Assembly (NCBI RefSeq): GCF_010500815.1
Contig: NZ_JAAAMG010000018.1
Location: 1-64,000, forward strand
Source: Jiella pacifica
GTDB taxonomy: Bacteria; Pseudomonadota; Alphaproteobacteria; Rhizobiales; Rhizobiaceae
DNA: 64,000 nt
Reading direction: 5' to 3'
The stretch's first letter is position 1; each line of letters opens with the position of its first letter. Below are positions 1-13,977 of the stretch, piece after piece. Below the pieces are notes generated by a model that had not been told where the DNA came from, ran no database searches, and saw only the letters and a program-made list of their open reading frames with translations. The translations under genes were made by a program, and so were the position numbers.

Positions 1-105
1 TACAACTTCCGCCGCATCCTCGCTTGGCTGGAGCTTTTTGTCGCCTTCATCCAGATCGCGATCATCAGCCTATTCGGCACCCGTCAAACCGCCGACGCCG
101 CTTGA
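1..105 (+). mobile_element. C-terminal end of an IS transposase (cut by window edge)
   Basis: The frame opening at base 1 reads YNFRRILAWLELFVAFIQ and continues for 34 residues to a TGA at 103-105. The [HY]NFRRxLAWL motif followed by a hydrophobic tail is typical of the extreme C terminus of IS5-type DDE transposases. Only this tail is in the window, so neither the catalytic residues nor the left end of the element can be seen. The right end of the element should lie shortly after base 105. A generic IS5-like assignment is the most I can support. Confidence 0.6.
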
Positions 106-153
106 CGAGCTTTCTTCACGGACGACCAGCGAGGTCCAAACCTTGAGAATGAC

Positions 154-256
154 AAGAGAGGGGTTTCACCGCGTCGATCGCCGCGAGCATCGACCAGTGA
201 CACCGCAATGAGGTCGGCGACGTCGGCAAAACCGCACCCGGTGAAACCCCTCTCTT
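154..256. repeat. 18-bp perfect inverted repeat flanking a 67-bp spacer
   Basis: Bases 154-171 (AAGAGAGGGGTTTCACCG) are the exact reverse complement of bases 239-256. The arms enclose 67 bp with no coding potential. The unit lies just 3' of the transposase tail, so it may be a terminal repeat of that element, a small MITE-like unit, or an intergenic palindromic repeat. No target-site duplication is evident. Confidence 0.75.
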
Positions 257-299
257 GCGATTTCTATCACTTGGCTTCGCCAAGACGATGAAATCGCTT

Positions 300-321
300 T
301 CTCTCCCACAAGGGGGAGAGA
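300..321. repeat. Small palindromic repeat (CTCTCCC/GGGAGAG type)
   Basis: TCTCTCCC at 300-307 pairs with GGGAGAGA at 314-321 around a 6-nt loop. A related, larger palindrome lies at 3217-3252, so the pair brackets the KAP NTPase gene. Such purine/pyrimidine palindromes are common dispersed intergenic repeats in alphaproteobacteria. Confidence 0.6.
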
Positions 322-490
322 GGCGCCCACGCCCGGGGCTGCGTGCAGTCCCTCCCAGGTCGGGCACGCCCCCCTCCGCTTCGTCATCCTCGACCGGCAA
401 GGTCGGGATCCATGCCGGAGCCGCACGACCCCCGCTCCACTTGAGTACGGCGGCACCAAGCCCTCCACCTTTCATCCTCAAGACCGCGAT

Positions 491-3085
<2,595 letters not shown>

Positions 3086-3216
3086 GCCGTCGCTCCCTAC
3101 ACTTACGGAGTGTGCAACGCCTCCCAGTTGCAGAGCAAGAGTGCCAATGCTGCCAGCTTGTCGCCGCAGAACAGCACATCTCGACAGACGTCGATTTAAC
3201 ACCATTCCGGAAACAG

Positions 3217-3252
3217 GCCGCCCTCTCTCCAACAAGAGGGAGAGAGGGCGGC
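3217..3252. repeat. Palindromic repeat with a 14-bp stem
   Basis: GCCGCCCTCTCTCC at 3217-3230 pairs perfectly with 3239-3252 around the 8-nt loop AACAAGAG. The core resembles the palindrome at 300-321, so both appear to belong to one dispersed repeat family. Confidence 0.75.
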
Positions 3253-3647
3253 TCCTCCTGCCCCCGCAGATATCTCTCCCCCCATCTCCCCCCAACCCCT
3301 TGATTCCCCTCACTCCGCAAAAATTCCCATCCCCGCCCCCTCCCCACGCCCCCATACTCCCCCCATCGCCGGTCCACCCGACACCAGTCGACGGGAACCG
3401 GGCACGGGCGCTCGCCGGGAGCGTCTGCGGGCCGGCGATGCGGTCTCCGCGCCGTCCGCCCTTCCGGAGGGCGGGCGTCCCGGACGGCCTCCCGGCGCCG
3501 CTGGCCCCTCGCGTAATACGGCGCGGGTGCGGATCGGTCCGCTTGAGGTCGCCGCGCTGAAAAGGCGCGGCGGGTGAAGCGCCAGCCGCCACCGGAACCC
3601 GTCGATCTGGCGGGCGACGGTCCCTGGGAGGTCGCACAAAGCCGCGC

Positions 3648-3705
3648 GGTGCGCCGGAGGCGAGCCGGATTGTTGCATAAACGGAGGGCTTGCCTCCGGT
3701 GCACC
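3648..3705 (+). repeat. Long hairpin upstream of the orphan gene at 3809
   Basis: The 19-nt arms 3648-3666 and 3687-3705 pair over their full length as RNA, with two G-U wobbles, around a 20-nt loop. It lies about 100 nt upstream of the ATG at 3809. It could be a transcript-leader structure or a remnant repeat; no poly-T follows, so it is not a simple terminator. Confidence 0.6.
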
Positions 3706-3808
3706 GCCGCCCGAGTGCCAGTGGCACGATGGGCGGCAGAGGAGAATCGGCTTCACCCGCCCGCAAAAAAAGCGGCGCGGGAACGGGAAGCCGTCCGCGG
3801 AGGAAACC

Positions 3809-4321
3809 ATGGCCAAGGCGAAGGACGAGGACCCGGCGGCACGGCCCGTAACGGCCGAGGAACGGGCCGAAAGCCGCGCCATTGCGCGGGCCCATATCAG
3901 CGCCTGCCGCGCCGCGCTGATTGCCGCCGGCATCCGCCGCGCGCCGCCGCGGCGAAAGCACGGCAAGGCGGAACGGGCCGAGGGCACCGGCGACGAAGCA
4001 CGGGGCCCGGCCGACGGCGAAAAGGCGCTGGCGGCGATCGCGCAAGGGCTGACCCGGCATTGCCGGCGCGGCGACTGTCGGCGGGCCTTCACCTGCCGCT
4101 TCGGCACGCGGCGGGGCGAATCGGAGACCATCGCGCCGCCCTGCCTCGAACGGCTGCCGCAGGAGGCGGTGCTGGCGCTGCGGCTCGGCGCGATGCGTCT
4201 CAGAACGCCGGAGGCGTTTCGCGAGGCACGGCTTGTGAAGTTCGAAGCGGGGGTGATCCGCCAGCGCGCGGCCGAGGCGGCGGCGTTGACCGGGGCGAAG
4301 GACGGCGGTGGAATGGCATGA
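3809..4321 (+). CDS. Hypothetical protein, 170 aa, Ala/Arg-rich
   Basis: I do not recognise this protein. The ATG is preceded by GCGGAGGAAACC, a strong Shine-Dalgarno sequence, which makes translation credible. The N-terminal third is charged and Ala/Arg-rich (AEERAESRAIARAHISACR). The middle has a Cys cluster, HCRRGDCRRAFTC near residue 90, that could bind metal. The C-terminal third looks helical. No signal peptide or membrane helix is visible. It stands alone, between the KAP NTPase (opposite strand) and the pleD 3' end, in the accessory part of the window. It could be a remnant or lineage-specific gene. Confidence 0.6.
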   Translation: MAKAKDEDPAARPVTAEERAESRAIARAHISACRAALIAAGIRRAPPRRKHGKAERAEGTGDEARGPADGEKALAAIAQGLTRHCRRGDCRRAFTCRFGTRRGESETIAPPCLERLPQEAVLALRLGAMRLRTPEAFREARLVKFEAGVIRQRAAEAAALTGAKDGGGMA

Positions 4322-4643
4322 CGGCCGGCCGGGGATCAGTGGCCGGCCGGCCTCCGCGCGGCGGTACGAGGAAACCACCCTTGCGCGGTGCCGGCCGGCC
4401 CCCCACGGGACCCAGGAGATGCGGCGGACCTGAGCATTCCATGGGGTTTTCGAAGGACCCGAAATCGTCGGTGGGCCCTGCAATTCCCTGGCCGAACACT
4501 TGCCCAGAACAGACTCGAATGCAACTTCGCCGCAGCCGGGAAGGGGAAAGTTTTAGCAACAGGGTTAAGACGGCGCCAACCGCGCCGGCCGATCGGGCGG
4601 GCTTGTCCACAAGTCCTTGCGGTCGCGGCGACGGCTCGAGGCG
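4322..4643. other. 322-bp gap between convergent orphan gene and pleD
   Basis: It starts with repeated GGCCGGCC blocks (about 4323-4351) able to form a GC-rich hairpin just after the stop at 4321, which may help end that transcript. No T-run follows. Nothing else recognisable is present. Confidence 0.4.
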
Positions 4644-6005
4644 TCAGGCGGCCTCGGCCATGCCGATGCGGTTGCGCCCGCCGCGCTTGGCCTCGTACAG
4701 CGCCGCGTCGGCGCGCTTCAAGAGCGCCTGGCGCGGCTCGGCGACGCCCGCCGCGACCGCGACGCCGGCGCTCACCGTCACCGCCAGATGGTCGCCGGAG
4801 ATCGGAAACGGCGCTTCGCAGACCGCCTGGCGGATCCGCTCGGCCACCGAAGCGGCGGTCTCGGCGTCGGCGCCGGGCATCAACACGGCGAATTCCTCGC
4901 CGCCGAACCGGCAGGCGAGATCGCTCGCCCGGATCGCCGTCTTCAGGCGCCGGCCGAATTCCTTCAGCACGGCATCGCCGGCATCGTGGCCGAAGCCGTC
5001 GTTGATCCGCTTGAAGTGGTCGATGTCGAACAGCGCCAGGGCGAAGCCGCTGGTTCCATCGGCGCCGCCGGCGGTCCGCGCCAGATGGATGTCGAGAAAG
5101 CGGCGGTTGTGCAGGCCCGTCAGCGGGTCGGTGACGGCAAGCTCGATGGTCTGCTGCAGCGACCGGCGCAGGCCCTCGTCGTAGCGCTTGCGGCGCAGCT
5201 GGGTTCGGAGCCGCGCGGCGAGCTCGTTGCGGTCGATCGGCCGGGAGACGTAGTCGTTGGCGCCGAGCTCCAGCGCCCGCGCCGCCCGCGCCTCGTCGCC
5301 GGCTTCGGCCAGCGCCAGGATCGGCAGCAGCCGCGTCGCCTCGGCCGAGCGCAGCTGCGAGATCAGCCGCAGCGGATCGTTGCGTTCGGCGGCAAGGTCG
5401 ATCATGATGACGTCGGCGCCGCCCGCCGACTGGAGGAGCGCCGCCGGCTCGGTGACGACGGTCAGTTCCGTTTCGGTCCTGAGGCGCCTGGCGATCGAGC
5501 GACCCTCCGCTTCGGTCTCGATATAGGCGAGCGTCCGCGATTTGGCGGTGGTGGCGAGCTGGCGCAGCATCTCCATCTCGCCGCCGACCAGCTGCATCGC
5601 CGTCTCCGCCCGGCTCCGGAGCTCGTCGGTGATCCGCTTCAGCCGCGTCAGGCTGCGCACGCGGGACATCAGAGCTAGATCGCCGACCGGCTTGGTGAGG
5701 AAATCGTCGGCGCCCGCCTCGAGCCCGGTCAGCCGATCTTCGGGCTGGTCCAGCGCCGTGATCAGCACCACGGGCACGTGCATCAGCTGCGCCGAGGCCT
5801 TGATCCTGCGGCAGACCTCGAAGCCGTCGAGCCCCGGCATCATCACGTCGAGCAGCACCAGGTCGAAGGGCTGACGGTCCAAAAGCGCCAGCGCCGCTTC
5901 GCCGCTCTCGGCACTCGCCACCTCGTAATACTCGGCCGCAAGCCGCGCCGTCAAAAGGCGGAGATTCACCTCGATGTCGTCGACGACCAGAATGCGCGCG
6001 GTCAT
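4644..6005 (-). CDS. pleD: PleD-type response regulator / diguanylate cyclase
   Basis: The 453-aa product makes c-di-GMP from two GTP when phosphorylated, controlling the motile-to-sessile switch and polar development. The domain order is REC1 (about 1-120, phospho-acceptor Asp53 in LVLLDVMMPG), a second receiver-like domain (about 150-270), and a GGDEF domain (about 285-450). The active-site loop GGEEF starts at residue 368 and is intact. An RxxD inhibitory site (RASD) sits five residues before it, so product feedback inhibition is expected. It lies 8 nt downstream of divK, the order found in many Hyphomicrobiales, so the two are co-transcribed and share upstream kinases. Confidence 0.95.
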   Translation of the reverse strand: MTARILVVDDIEVNLRLLTARLAAEYYEVASAESGEAALALLDRQPFDLVLLDVMMPGLDGFEVCRRIKASAQLMHVPVVLITALDQPEDRLTGLEAGADDFLTKPVGDLALMSRVRSLTRLKRITDELRSRAETAMQLVGGEMEMLRQLATTAKSRTLAYIETEAEGRSIARRLRTETELTVVTEPAALLQSAGGADVIMIDLAAERNDPLRLISQLRSAEATRLLPILALAEAGDEARAARALELGANDYVSRPIDRNELAARLRTQLRRKRYDEGLRRSLQQTIELAVTDPLTGLHNRRFLDIHLARTAGGADGTSGFALALFDIDHFKRINDGFGHDAGDAVLKEFGRRLKTAIRASDLACRFGGEEFAVLMPGADAETAASVAERIRQAVCEAPFPISGDHLAVTVSAGVAVAAGVAEPRQALLKRADAALYEAKRGGRNRIGMAEAA

Positions 6006-6013
6006 CGCCGTGC

Positions 6014-6385
6014 TCAGGCGTCGTCGAGGAAGGAGCGGATCACTTCCATGAAGCGATTCACCGAGATCGGCTTGGAGATATAGGCCTCGCAGCCGCCCTG
6101 GCGGATGCGCTCCTCGTCACCCTTCATGGCGAAGGCAGTGACGGCGATGATCGGGATCTTGAACAGTTCAGGATCGGCCTTCAGCTGCCGCGTGACGTCC
6201 AGCCCCGAGATCTCCGGCAACTGGATGTCCATCAGGATCAGATCCGGCCGCTCGGCGCGGGCGAGATCCATCGCGTCCAGACCGTTGCGGGTCTGCACCG
6301 TGTCATAGCCGTGCGCGACGAGGAGATCGCGGAACAGCTTCATGTTCAGCTCATTGTCTTCGACGATCATGACTTTCTTCGCCAT
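6014..6385 (-). CDS. divK: Single-domain response regulator DivK
   Basis: The 123-aa stand-alone receiver domain acts in the DivJ-PleC-DivK relay that controls CtrA activity and cell-cycle asymmetry in alphaproteobacteria. It opens [20 protein letters not shown], nearly identical to known DivK. Acidic residues near position 10, Asp53 ([10 protein letters not shown]) and the KPI lysine loop are present. The ATG at 6385 was chosen because AAGGAG lies just upstream and matches the family start; a 10-residue in-frame extension to 6415 has no support. The gene is divergent from the DUF3572 gene, with an 89-bp shared promoter region. Confidence 0.95.
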   Translation of the reverse strand: MAKKVMIVEDNELNMKLFRDLLVAHGYDTVQTRNGLDAMDLARAERPDLILMDIQLPEISGLDVTRQLKADPELFKIPIIAVTAFAMKGDEERIRQGGCEAYISKPISVNRFMEVIRSFLDDA

Positions 6386-6474
6386 CGTCGATTCTCCTTG
6401 CCTCGACCGGGCCACGAATTTCGATTACCGCTGAGTATGTAAGCGGATTTCATTAAGAATCGGGAATCGCCGCA

Positions 6475-6807
6475 GTGAATTTCGTTAACGATCCCCGGAG
6501 CATTCGAGAACCGGCTGCAGGCCGCGCACCGCTCGGCCGGGAAAAGGCCGAATCCATCGCCATCGAAGGCCTGACCTTCATCGCGGCGGATCCGGTGTTG
6601 TGGCCGCGTTTCCTGGCCGTTACCGGCCTCGATCAATCACAACTTCGGGATGCTGCCCGCGCCGCCGGGTTCCTGCCGGGCGTCCTCGATTTCATCCTCG
6701 CCCACCAACCGACACTCGAATCATTTTGCGAGGCACAGCAGGTCTCGCCACAGTCGGTCTCCGCCGCGCGGCATCTCTTGACCGGCCCGGAAGACCTTTC
6801 CGATTGA
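6475..6807 (+). CDS. DUF3572 family protein
   Basis: The 110-aa protein has the DUF3572 pattern, with a core AESIAIEGLTFIAADPVLWPRFLAVTG followed by an acidic helical C terminus. This family is small, cytoplasmic, restricted to alphaproteobacteria and of unknown function. It usually sits beside divK, as here. The start is a GTG at 6475; the conserved region begins about 25 residues in, so a later start is possible. No membrane segment or signal peptide is seen. Confidence 0.8.
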   Translation: MNFVNDPRSIREPAAGRAPLGREKAESIAIEGLTFIAADPVLWPRFLAVTGLDQSQLRDAARAAGFLPGVLDFILAHQPTLESFCEAQQVSPQSVSAARHLLTGPEDLSD

Positions 6808-6933
6808 AACGCAGGTGCGCCGCGCGATGCGATCTGCTGCAATGACACACCCTACCGCAGTCGCGGCTCTCACGCGATCCGCTGCGAGAGGCGGCGTCGT
6901 CCTGTCCGGGTCGCACTCCAATCTTGGGTTCTT

Positions 6934-7590
6934 ATGAGCAAGTCGTTCGAAACAAGAGGGCCGGCGATCGCGGATCTGTCGCAGCGGCATAATGCACTTC
7001 TCGTCCTCGATGTCGATGAAGTCGTCCTCCATTTCATCACGCCATTTCGTGAGCTACTCGCAGATCACGGTGCCAGACTACATCCCGAGAGCTTTCGACT
7101 GACCGGCAACGTGCGGGAGATTTCGACCGGCGCCGCCTTGTCCGGCCATCGGTTGGACGACATCACCGAGCAGCTCTATCGCGAACAGGAGGTGCGGCAG
7201 CGCCCGGTCGATCGCGTCCACGAAGCACTCGACGGGCTTTCGGGCCGCGCCGACATCGTTTTTCTCACGGCGATGACGCCGAGCCATTACGACAGCCGGC
7301 GTCGGACGCTCGACCGGAGCGGTCTGGCCTATCCGATGATCGCGACGGAGCGGTCGAAGGGCGCCGTCGTTGCCGAGTTGTGCAGCCGCTGGAGCGGTCC
7401 CGTGATCTTCGTCGACGATCTGCCGCCCAACCTCACTGCCGTGCAACGCAGCGCCCCTCACGTGCGGCTTCTGCACTTCATGGCGAACGACGTGTTCCGC
7501 CCGCATCTGCCGGCTCTGCCGCAGGGAGCCGAAAGCGCTACGGACTGGCCGGCCGCGGCGGCACTGATCGGAACGTGGCTCGAAGACTGA
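6934..7590 (+). CDS. HAD-superfamily-like protein, 218 aa
   Basis: Four HAD landmarks can be read in order: motif I LLVLDVDEVV near residue 27, motif II VFLTAMTP near 110, a Lys-containing SKGAVV segment near 140, and motif IV VIFVDDLPPNL near 155. In motif I the nucleophile Asp is followed by V-D-E, so the general acid Asp is kept. The protein is probably a phosphatase or phosphohydrolase of unknown substrate. It is cytoplasmic, with no signal. It sits alone between the DUF3572 gene and dinB on the same strand, 99 bp before dinB, and the context does not reveal its substrate. Confidence 0.65.
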   Translation: MSKSFETRGPAIADLSQRHNALLVLDVDEVVLHFITPFRELLADHGARLHPESFRLTGNVREISTGAALSGHRLDDITEQLYREQEVRQRPVDRVHEALDGLSGRADIVFLTAMTPSHYDSRRRTLDRSGLAYPMIATERSKGAVVAELCSRWSGPVIFVDDLPPNLTAVQRSAPHVRLLHFMANDVFRPHLPALPQGAESATDWPAAAALIGTWLED

Positions 7591-7689
7591 CGCACCGGCC
7601 GAGGACGATCGGCTGCGAGCATTCGACGCCAGCCACTCGCCGCCTTGCCGCAAGCGGGCTATGATCGTCAGGGTTTACGGACGGCGCGG

Positions 7690-9036
7690 ATGACGGCTCT
7701 TTCTGTCAGATCGATCTTTTGTCGCGACTGCTTCACGCCGGTCAGATCCGGAGGACGGCGCTGTCCCGGATGCGGCAGCCCTCGCCTTCTCGACCATCCC
7801 GAAGCCGCCCTTCTTTCTATCGCCCACATCGACTGCGACGCCTTCTACGCCAGCATCGAGAAGCGGGATCGGCCGGAGCTCGCCGACAAACCCCTGATCA
7901 TCGGTGGCGGCCGACGCGGCGTCGTCTCGACCGCCTGCTACATCGCCCGCACCCGAGGCGTGAGGTCGGCCATGCCGATGTTCAAGGCGCTCAAGCTTTG
8001 CCCGGACGCGGTCGTGCTGCGGCCGGACATGGCGAAATATGTCGGTGTCGCCCGATCCATCCGGGTGCTGATGGGCGAAATCACCCCCCTCGTCGAGCCG
8101 CTGTCGATCGACGAAGCCTTTCTCGATCTTTCCGGCACCGAGGCACTGCATCGCGAGCCGAGCTCGATGACGCTCGCGCGGCTCGCAAAACGCATCGAGA
8201 CGGAGCTCGGCATCACCGTTTCGATCGGCCTGTCCCACAACAAGTTCCTCGCCAAGATCGCCAGCGACCTCGGCAAGCCGCGCGGCTTCTCGGTGATCGG
8301 CAGGTCCGAGACGACGACGTTTCTCGAGGCAAGGCCGATCAGCCTGATCTGGGGGGTCGGACAGGCGATGGAACAGAAGCTCGCGCGCGACGGCCTTCGA
8401 CGAATCGGTCAGCTGCAAAGCATGGAAGAGACCGACCTGATGAAGCGCTACGGCGATACCGGCCGCCGTCTCTGGCGCCTGTCGCGCGGCATCGACGACC
8501 GCCCGGTCAACCCCCGTTCCGAAGCAAAGAGCATCTCTGCCGAAACGACGTTCAACACCGACATCGCCTCGCTCGACGAGCTGACGCCCATCCTGCGCGA
8601 CCTGTCGGAGAAGGTCGCGACGAGGCTGAAGAAGACCGACCTCGCCGCTTCGACCATCGTCCTCAAACTCAAGACCGCGGATTTTCGTCTGAGAACCCGA
8701 AACCGCAAGCTCTCCGATCCGACGCGGCTCGCCGACCGGATCTTCGCGGCGGGACGTGCGCTGCTGAAGAAGGAAACCGACGGAACACGCTTCCGGCTGA
8801 TCGGCATCGGCTGCGCGGACTTTTCCGCCGCAGCGAGCGCCGACCCGATCGACCTCGTCGATCAGGGTGCCCTGAAACGCGCCAAGGCGGAAGCTGCTCT
8901 CGACAGGCTCCGGGGCAAGTTCGGCGACTCTGCCATCGAGACCGGCATCACGTTCAAAAATCTGGAACGCAGGCGGGGAAGCAAGACGCCAGTGGACGGC
9001 GATCCCAAGTCACCCAGCAACATCAAGCCAAACTGA
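7690..9036 (+). CDS. dinB: DNA polymerase IV with N-terminal zinc ribbon
   Basis: This Y-family translesion polymerase has 448 aa. The palm carries [13 protein letters not shown] near residue 45 and [12 protein letters not shown] near 138, giving the catalytic acidic residues. The thumb ([12 protein letters not shown]) and little-finger region follow. Residues 11-28 add a four-Cys ribbon (CRDC...CPGC), an extension seen in one rhizobial DinB subtype and absent from Escherichia coli DinB. The ATG at 7690 is used because the ribbon starts there; a longer frame from 7645 is less likely. I see no LexA box in the 99-bp upstream gap, so SOS control is not evident. It converges on dnaE. Confidence 0.92.
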   Translation: MTALSVRSIFCRDCFTPVRSGGRRCPGCGSPRLLDHPEAALLSIAHIDCDAFYASIEKRDRPELADKPLIIGGGRRGVVSTACYIARTRGVRSAMPMFKALKLCPDAVVLRPDMAKYVGVARSIRVLMGEITPLVEPLSIDEAFLDLSGTEALHREPSSMTLARLAKRIETELGITVSIGLSHNKFLAKIASDLGKPRGFSVIGRSETTTFLEARPISLIWGVGQAMEQKLARDGLRRIGQLQSMEETDLMKRYGDTGRRLWRLSRGIDDRPVNPRSEAKSISAETTFNTDIASLDELTPILRDLSEKVATRLKKTDLAASTIVLKLKTADFRLRTRNRKLSDPTRLADRIFAAGRALLKKETDGTRFRLIGIGCADFSAAASADPIDLVDQGALKRAKAEAALDRLRGKFGDSAIETGITFKNLERRRGSKTPVDGDPKSPSNIKPN

Positions 9037-9219
9037 CGGCGGTATGTCTCACGTCACCGGATGAGGAGCCGCGGTAAGCATCACCTGCTCGGTATTCGCA
9101 TCGCGAGCCCAACGGACAGCCACCGCGTGCCAGGTGGCGTTGAACCATCGGGCCCTTTGCCGGACATGCGCAAGGGACGCGGGCAACCTTGCAAACCCAT
9201 CGCCAATCGGCCTTCGCCG

Positions 9220-12711
<3,492 letters not shown>

Positions 12712-12928
12712 GGCGAGACCTCGATCTGCATCATCCACCGAGCCACGCGCGCCGCTGCTTTTGGCGGACGGGGGCATCGGCATAGTCGGCCCGGAACCGG
12801 CCGCCCCCTAGGGGTAGGACGGCGCTCCGCCCGAAGAAAGGACCGCGCTTTCCCGATCCCCAGGAAAGCGCCCTCCTCCACCGCATAATCCGCCTGTCCG
12901 GCGGGAGTGTCAGGAGGAACCGCTCCCG

Positions 12929-13015
12929 TCACACGGCGTGAACGATCAGGCTGAGCGCGAAGAGAAAGCTGGATATGGCGAGCAGGGACAGGACATCCTT
13001 GGCGACGGTGAGCAT
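12929..13015 (-). CDS. 28-aa single-span membrane protein under LexA control (SidA-like candidate)
   Basis: ATG at 13015 to TGA at 12929 encodes 28 residues: a short N terminus (MLTVAKDV) then one hydrophobic helix, LSLLAISSFLFALSLIVHAV. AAGG upstream can serve as ribosome binding site. A LexA box lies 34 nt upstream, between plausible -35 and -10 elements. In Caulobacter the SOS regulon includes SidA, a 29-aa inner-membrane peptide that blocks division by acting on FtsW/FtsN. The size, single helix and LexA control match that role, but I cannot claim sequence homology. It lies between lolD and dnaE on their strand. It could also be a neutral small ORF in the dnaE leader. Confidence 0.6.
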   Translation of the reverse strand: MLTVAKDVLSLLAISSFLFALSLIVHAV

Positions 13016-13045
13016 GGCAGGGCCTTCGTTTTTGTTTGCGTCCCT

Positions 13046-13074
13046 ATTTGTTCCTTTTTTGTTCTATTGGTCAA
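13046..13074 (-). promoter_or_regulatory. Promoter of the 28-aa gene overlapping the LexA box
   Basis: Read on the minus strand, TTGACC at 13074-13069 (-35) is followed after 17 nt by ACAAAT at 13051-13046 (-10, weak). The LexA box sits between the two, the classic position for repression. Confidence 0.5.
13050..13064. promoter_or_regulatory. LexA (SOS) box GTTC-N7-GTTC
   Basis: GTTC at 13050-13053, seven bases (CTTTTTT), then GTTC at 13061-13064 is an exact match to the alphaproteobacterial LexA direct-repeat operator. It is the only such match I noticed in an intergenic region of this window. It should control the 28-aa gene and perhaps dnaE downstream. Confidence 0.8.
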
Positions 13075-13281
13075 GCGAACTTCGCCACGCCGAGAACACG
13101 CGTAACGTAGCTGGCTATCGAACTCCGCGTAACCGATTGATCACCCACTGTTTCGATGAGGCGTGAGAGGGCGTGGCCGTATGGCCGCACGAATGCGCCC
13201 GCCCCGCATGTCGGGGGGCCGGCGATCCATGGCAGATCCTCGGCTTTGAAAACGTCGTCGGGAGACTGTCGCCGCGGGCGG

Positions 13282-13977
13282 TCAGTGCATCGCGAGCGGC
13301 ACGATCCTGCCCTCTTCCAGGGTGATCGCATGATCCATCCGCCGGGCGAGGTCGTGATTGTGGGTGGCGATGAGCGCGGCGACGCCGGACTGGCGCACCA
13401 GGGCCGTCAGCGCGTCGAAGACGTAGCCGGCGGTGGTCGGGTCGAGATTGCCGGTCGGCTCGTCGGCGAGGAGGACGTGCGGCGAGTTGGCCACGGCGCG
13501 GGCGATGGCGACGCGCTGCTGTTCGCCGCCGGAGAGTTCGGCCGGGCGATGCTCGGCACGCGCGCCGATGCGCATGTAGTCGAGCAGCTCCTGCGCCCGC
13601 GCCGCGGCTGCCTTGCGCGGCAGCCCGTCGATCATCTGCGGCAGCATGACGTTCTCCAGGGCGGAGAATTCCGGCAGGAGATGGTGGAACTGGTAGACGA
13701 AGCCGATCGCCTGCCGGCGCATGGCCGTGCGGGCTTCGTCGCCGAGCGTGCCGCAGGCGACGCCGCCGACATAGACCTCGCCCGAGCCCGGCCGGTCGAG
13801 CAGCCCGGCGATGTGGAGCAGCGTCGACTTGCCGGCGCCGGAGGGGGCGACGAGGGCCACCATCTCACCGGGAGCGATGGTCATCTCGGCATCCTTCAGG
13901 ATGACCAGCCGGTTCTCGCCCTGCCGATATTCCTTGCCGACGGCGTCGAGCCGCAGCGCGTGATTTTCTGCCATCAT
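13282..13977 (-). CDS. lolD: Lipoprotein-releasing ABC transporter ATPase LolD
   Basis: The 231-aa ATPase drives the inner-membrane Lol complex that releases outer-membrane lipoproteins to LolA. Motifs are Walker [11 protein letters not shown] near residue 45, the Q-loop with the LolD-type [18 protein letters not shown] near 93, signature [14 protein letters not shown] near 150, and Walker [12 protein letters not shown]. The start overlaps the lolC stop by 4 nt (ATGA), showing translational coupling. It is the last member of the proS-lolC-lolD group. Confidence 0.95.
   Translation of the reverse strand: MMAENHALRLDAVGKEYRQGENRLVILKDAEMTIAPGEMVALVAPSGAGKSTLLHIAGLLDRPGSGEVYVGGVACGTLGDEARTAMRRQAIGFVYQFHHLLPEFSALENVMLPQMIDGLPRKAAAARAQELLDYMRIGARAEHRPAELSGGEQQRVAIARAVANSPHVLLADEPTGNLDPTTAGYVFDALTALVRQSGVAALIATHNHDLARRMDHAITLEEGRIVPLAMH

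Larger units (their letters stand above)
106..490. other. 385-bp non-coding stretch after the transposase tail
   Basis: It contains the 18-bp inverted repeat and the small palindrome listed separately. The rest reads as repeat-like, GC-rich sequence with no frame that has a ribosome binding site or a recognisable protein. Confidence 0.5.
3086..3808. other. 723-bp gap between the KAP gene and the orphan gene at 3809
   Basis: It holds a 14-bp-stem palindrome (3217-3252), a strongly pyrimidine-rich tract (about 3276-3370, runs of C6 and C5), and a long hairpin (3648-3705). Several open frames cross it but none has a convincing start or protein-like composition. Confidence 0.5.
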
